This document shows positions 62,562 to 64,000 of a stretch of DNA of 64,000 bases, piece by piece (position 1 is the first letter of the stretch; every line of letters starts with the position of its first letter). Origin of the DNA: Brevibacillus sp. JNUCC-41. GTDB lineage: Bacteria > Bacillota > Bacilli > Bacillales > DSM-1321. The notes under the pieces are model-generated. The model ran no database searches. It saw nothing but the letters and a program-made list of their open reading frames with translations, and was not told the origin of the DNA. The position numbers were made by a program, and so were the translations under genes. The DNA is taken from assembly GCF_014844095.1 (NCBI RefSeq), contig NZ_CP062163.1, positions 4,683,501 to 4,747,500 on the forward strand, in the 5' to 3' direction.

Positions 62562-63518
62562 CTATCTTTCTATAACAGCCTCATTCTGTATGAAAGGCAT
62601 CACTTCATCCAAATAAGGTAAGCCTTCATTGTCGCCTGCAACAGTTGTGACAAGAGCTCCTACACCGTTTGCGAATGTCAACCTTTCATCAATTGGTAAG
62701 CCATGAAGATATCCGTAAATATAACCTGCATCATAACCATCTCCCGCACCAACAGTATCAACAGGTATAACCGGGAATGCTTCTTTTTCATGCCATTCAC
62801 TTTTGGTATATAGTTTTGAACCATGTTTCCCGTCCTTAATGACAAGCTGATCAATATCATTCACCATTGCGAATTCCGCCAAAGATTCTTTAGAGTCCGT
62901 TCCGATGATCAATCTTATTTCATCCAAACCTGTAAGCAAAATATCAACATATGGAAAAATATCACTATATACGGATCTTGCTTCCTCGATGGACCATAGC
63001 TTTAATCGGATATTCGGATCAAAAGAAACAGGTATATTTTTTTGTTTTGCAATATCCATTACCCTCTTGGCAATATCCACATTTTTGGGATCTATGGCCA
63101 AAAACACGCCAGTAAGGTGGACTATATCAACCTCTTCAAACATCTTCTCTGTTATATCTCCCGGATTTAAAGTTAAAATGGGAGATTGATGGCGGTAATA
63201 AAATGTCTTTCCGGAACCATCTTCCCGGATTTCTTTAAAGTTAAGAGATGTTGGATATCCATTTACATAGGCAACATCACTCATGTCCACGCCTTCCCCA
63301 CGAGCGAAATTATAGATAACTTTTCCGAATTCATCTTTGCCCAATCGGCTTATCCATTTTGCCCGCATTCCAAGCCTTGCACAACCAATCGCAAAATTCA
63401 GTTCAGCGCCTCCTACTTTTCGCTCAAAACGGTTTACGAATCTTAGAGGTCCTGTCTCTTCCGGATTTAGCGTAATCATGCCGTCGCCAAGCGTTAAAAC
63501 ACCATATTTTGATGACAA
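62562..63518 (-). CDS. kdgK: 2-keto-3-deoxygluconate kinase
   Basis: A 318-residue PfkB-family kinase. N-terminal GVLTLGDGMITLNPEETG and RKVGGAELNFAIGCARLG, and the C-terminal catalytic VDTVGAGDGYDAGYIYGYLHG with the general-base Asp. The product KDPG goes to KdgA. TTG 63518 is used because GAAGGAGGT lies six bases before it, while the upstream ATG-type extension has none. First gene of the operon, with two KdgR-type operators upstream. Confidence 0.9.
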   Translation of the reverse strand: MSSKYGVLTLGDGMITLNPEETGPLRFVNRFERKVGGAELNFAIGCARLGMRAKWISRLGKDEFGKVIYNFARGEGVDMSDVAYVNGYPTSLNFKEIREDGSGKTFYYRHQSPILTLNPGDITEKMFEEVDIVHLTGVFLAIDPKNVDIAKRVMDIAKQKNIPVSFDPNIRLKLWSIEEARSVYSDIFPYVDILLTGLDEIRLIIGTDSKESLAEFAMVNDIDQLVIKDGKHGSKLYTKSEWHEKEAFPVIPVDTVGAGDGYDAGYIYGYLHGLPIDERLTFANGVGALVTTVAGDNEGLPYLDEVMPFIQNEAVIER

Positions 63519-63585
63519 TACAGTACCTCCTTCTTTCGAACAATCACAAATGAAAACAAAAAACATTTGATCATATCATATTTAG

Positions 63586-63599
63586 CTAAATCGATTTAG
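63586..63599. promoter_or_regulatory. KdgR-type operator 1 of kdgK
   Basis: CTAAATCGATTTAG, perfect 14-base palindrome. Confidence 0.75.
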
Positions 63600-63606
63600 T
63601 AAAGTA

Positions 63607-63620
63607 CTAAACCGGTTTGG
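63607..63620. promoter_or_regulatory. KdgR-type operator 2 of kdgK
   Basis: CTAAACCGGTTTGG, one base off a perfect palindrome, centred 21 bases from operator 1, on the same helix face. Both lie just downstream of the promoter. Confidence 0.7.
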
Positions 63621-63634
63621 TAAATCATAAGGAA

Positions 63635-63663
63635 ATTGTAAATGAAAACCCTATCAAAAACAA
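63635..63663 (-). promoter_or_regulatory. Candidate sigma-A promoter of the kdgK operon
   Basis: On the minus strand TTGTTT (63658-63663), 17-base spacer, TACAAT (63635-63640). Confidence 0.5.
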
Positions 63664-63748
63664 TAGAAAAGTTTGATAATTTTTAATTTTATTTTTATTC
63701 GCAGTTTTCCCATTTTATTTTTTGGTAAAATTTATTATTGCGGTAAAG

Positions 63749-63767
63749 TGGAAGGAATTATTCCTTC
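63749..63767. promoter_or_regulatory. Palindrome of unknown role between kdgK and the DMT gene
   Basis: GGAAGGAAT-T-ATTCCTTCC followed by a T-rich stretch on the plus strand. It could be an operator, or a terminator of antisense transcription. Confidence 0.35.
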
Positions 63768-63830
63768 CCTCTTTTTAATGATTAAGAGTTTCTGATTTTT
63801 CATCCTCGGGCTTTCCATTAAATTTACTCT

Positions 63831-63860
63831 TTGCTATTAATTTGGAGAAAGTTGTATAAT
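63831..63860 (+). promoter_or_regulatory. Candidate promoter of the DMT transporter gene
   Basis: TTGCTA, 18-base spacer and consensus TATAAT (63855-63860), 37 bases before the ATG. Confidence 0.5.
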
Positions 63861-63897
63861 ATATCAATTGTTAAATAAGTTTGAAAGGTTGTTTGGA

Positions 63898-64000
63898 ATG
63901 AGTCTTTTGAGAATATACATCTTACTTACCGGAATAATGATTACATGGGGGTTAAATGTCTCGGTTATTAAAATTTTAGTTGCGAATACACAGCCCGTAA
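63898..64000 (+). CDS. DMT (EamA) family transporter, partial at the window end
   Basis: ATG 63898 opens a frame that runs off the window after 34 codons: MSLLRIYILLTGIMITWG then LNVSVIKIL. This hydrophobic start with ITWGLNVSVIK is typical of the first span of EamA-type transporters. The ribosome site (GGTTGTTTGGA) is weak. Only the first span is visible, so the call is provisional. Confidence 0.6.
   Translation, partial: MSLLRIYILLTGIMITWGLNVSVIKILVANTQPV

Overview
The window looks like chromosome of a low-GC, spore-forming Bacillaceae, most like the Peribacillus/Bacillus simplex group. This is inferred from Bacillus-type gene content (yueI, yhgE, opp, glnQHMP, guaD, ykoY-type TerC, uronate genes), strong AGGAGG-type ribosome sites, many TTG/GTG starts and U-tailed hairpins. 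No rRNA, tRNA, CRISPR array or prophage was seen. Start codons below were chosen by ribosome-site spacing, so many genes are slightly shorter than the longest reading frame.

Layout. 1-4.2 kb: a GC-rich interspersed repeat, yueI, an L,D-transpeptidase, two very small genes, a nucleoside deoxyribosyltransferase-like protein, a HicB-like protein and small unknowns. 4.2-7.3 kb: a glnQHMP-type amino-acid ABC importer. 7.7-14.6 kb: unknown protein, AEC transporter, purine salvage pair guaD-ade, lactonase-like propeller, endonuclease I and Nudix hydrolase. 14.9-20.4 kb: omega-aminotransferase plus mmsA (beta-alanine-type catabolism), GNAT, a decayed 2-hydroxyacid dehydrogenase, a cold-shock gene and an enoyl-CoA hydratase. 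20.5-26.6 kb: oppABCDF oligopeptide importer. 27-32.3 kb: YdcZ-type transporter, GNAT, FAD oxidoreductase, LysM-CAP secreted protein, an orphan PlcR/Rgg-like (RRNPP) receptor and a DEDD exonuclease. 32.5-34.3 kb: an intact IS1182-family element inserted inside a terminator hairpin. 34.3-44.8 kb: YhgE/Pip protein, nitronate monooxygenase-like, HAD phosphatase, CDF transporter, unknown, GabP-like permease and an orphan cytoplasmic histidine kinase. 45-49 kb: an AcoR-like sigma-54 activator divergent from an aldehyde dehydrogenase, with a textbook -24/-12 promoter and two palindromic upstream sites. 49-50 kb: TerC protein under a yybP-ykoY (Mn2+) riboswitch. 50-63.6 kb: a large hexuronate/hexonate catabolic region. 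63.9 kb to the end: start of a DMT-family transporter.

How it works together. In the last region two operons converge on 2-keto-3-deoxygluconate: uxaA-dehydrogenase-uxaB (altronate branch) and kdgK-yjmC-yjmD-kdgA-uxuA-uxuB (mannonate branch). A LacI/KdgR-like repressor, an AraC-type regulator and an MFS importer accompany them. Three copies of a CTAAAYCGRTTTAG palindrome lie before kdgK and the importer and probably define the KdgR regulon. No uronate isomerase (uxaC) is present. Instead each branch has its own LgoD/YjmD-type zinc dehydrogenase, which suggests feeding by L-galactonate and L-gulonate rather than by the uronates.
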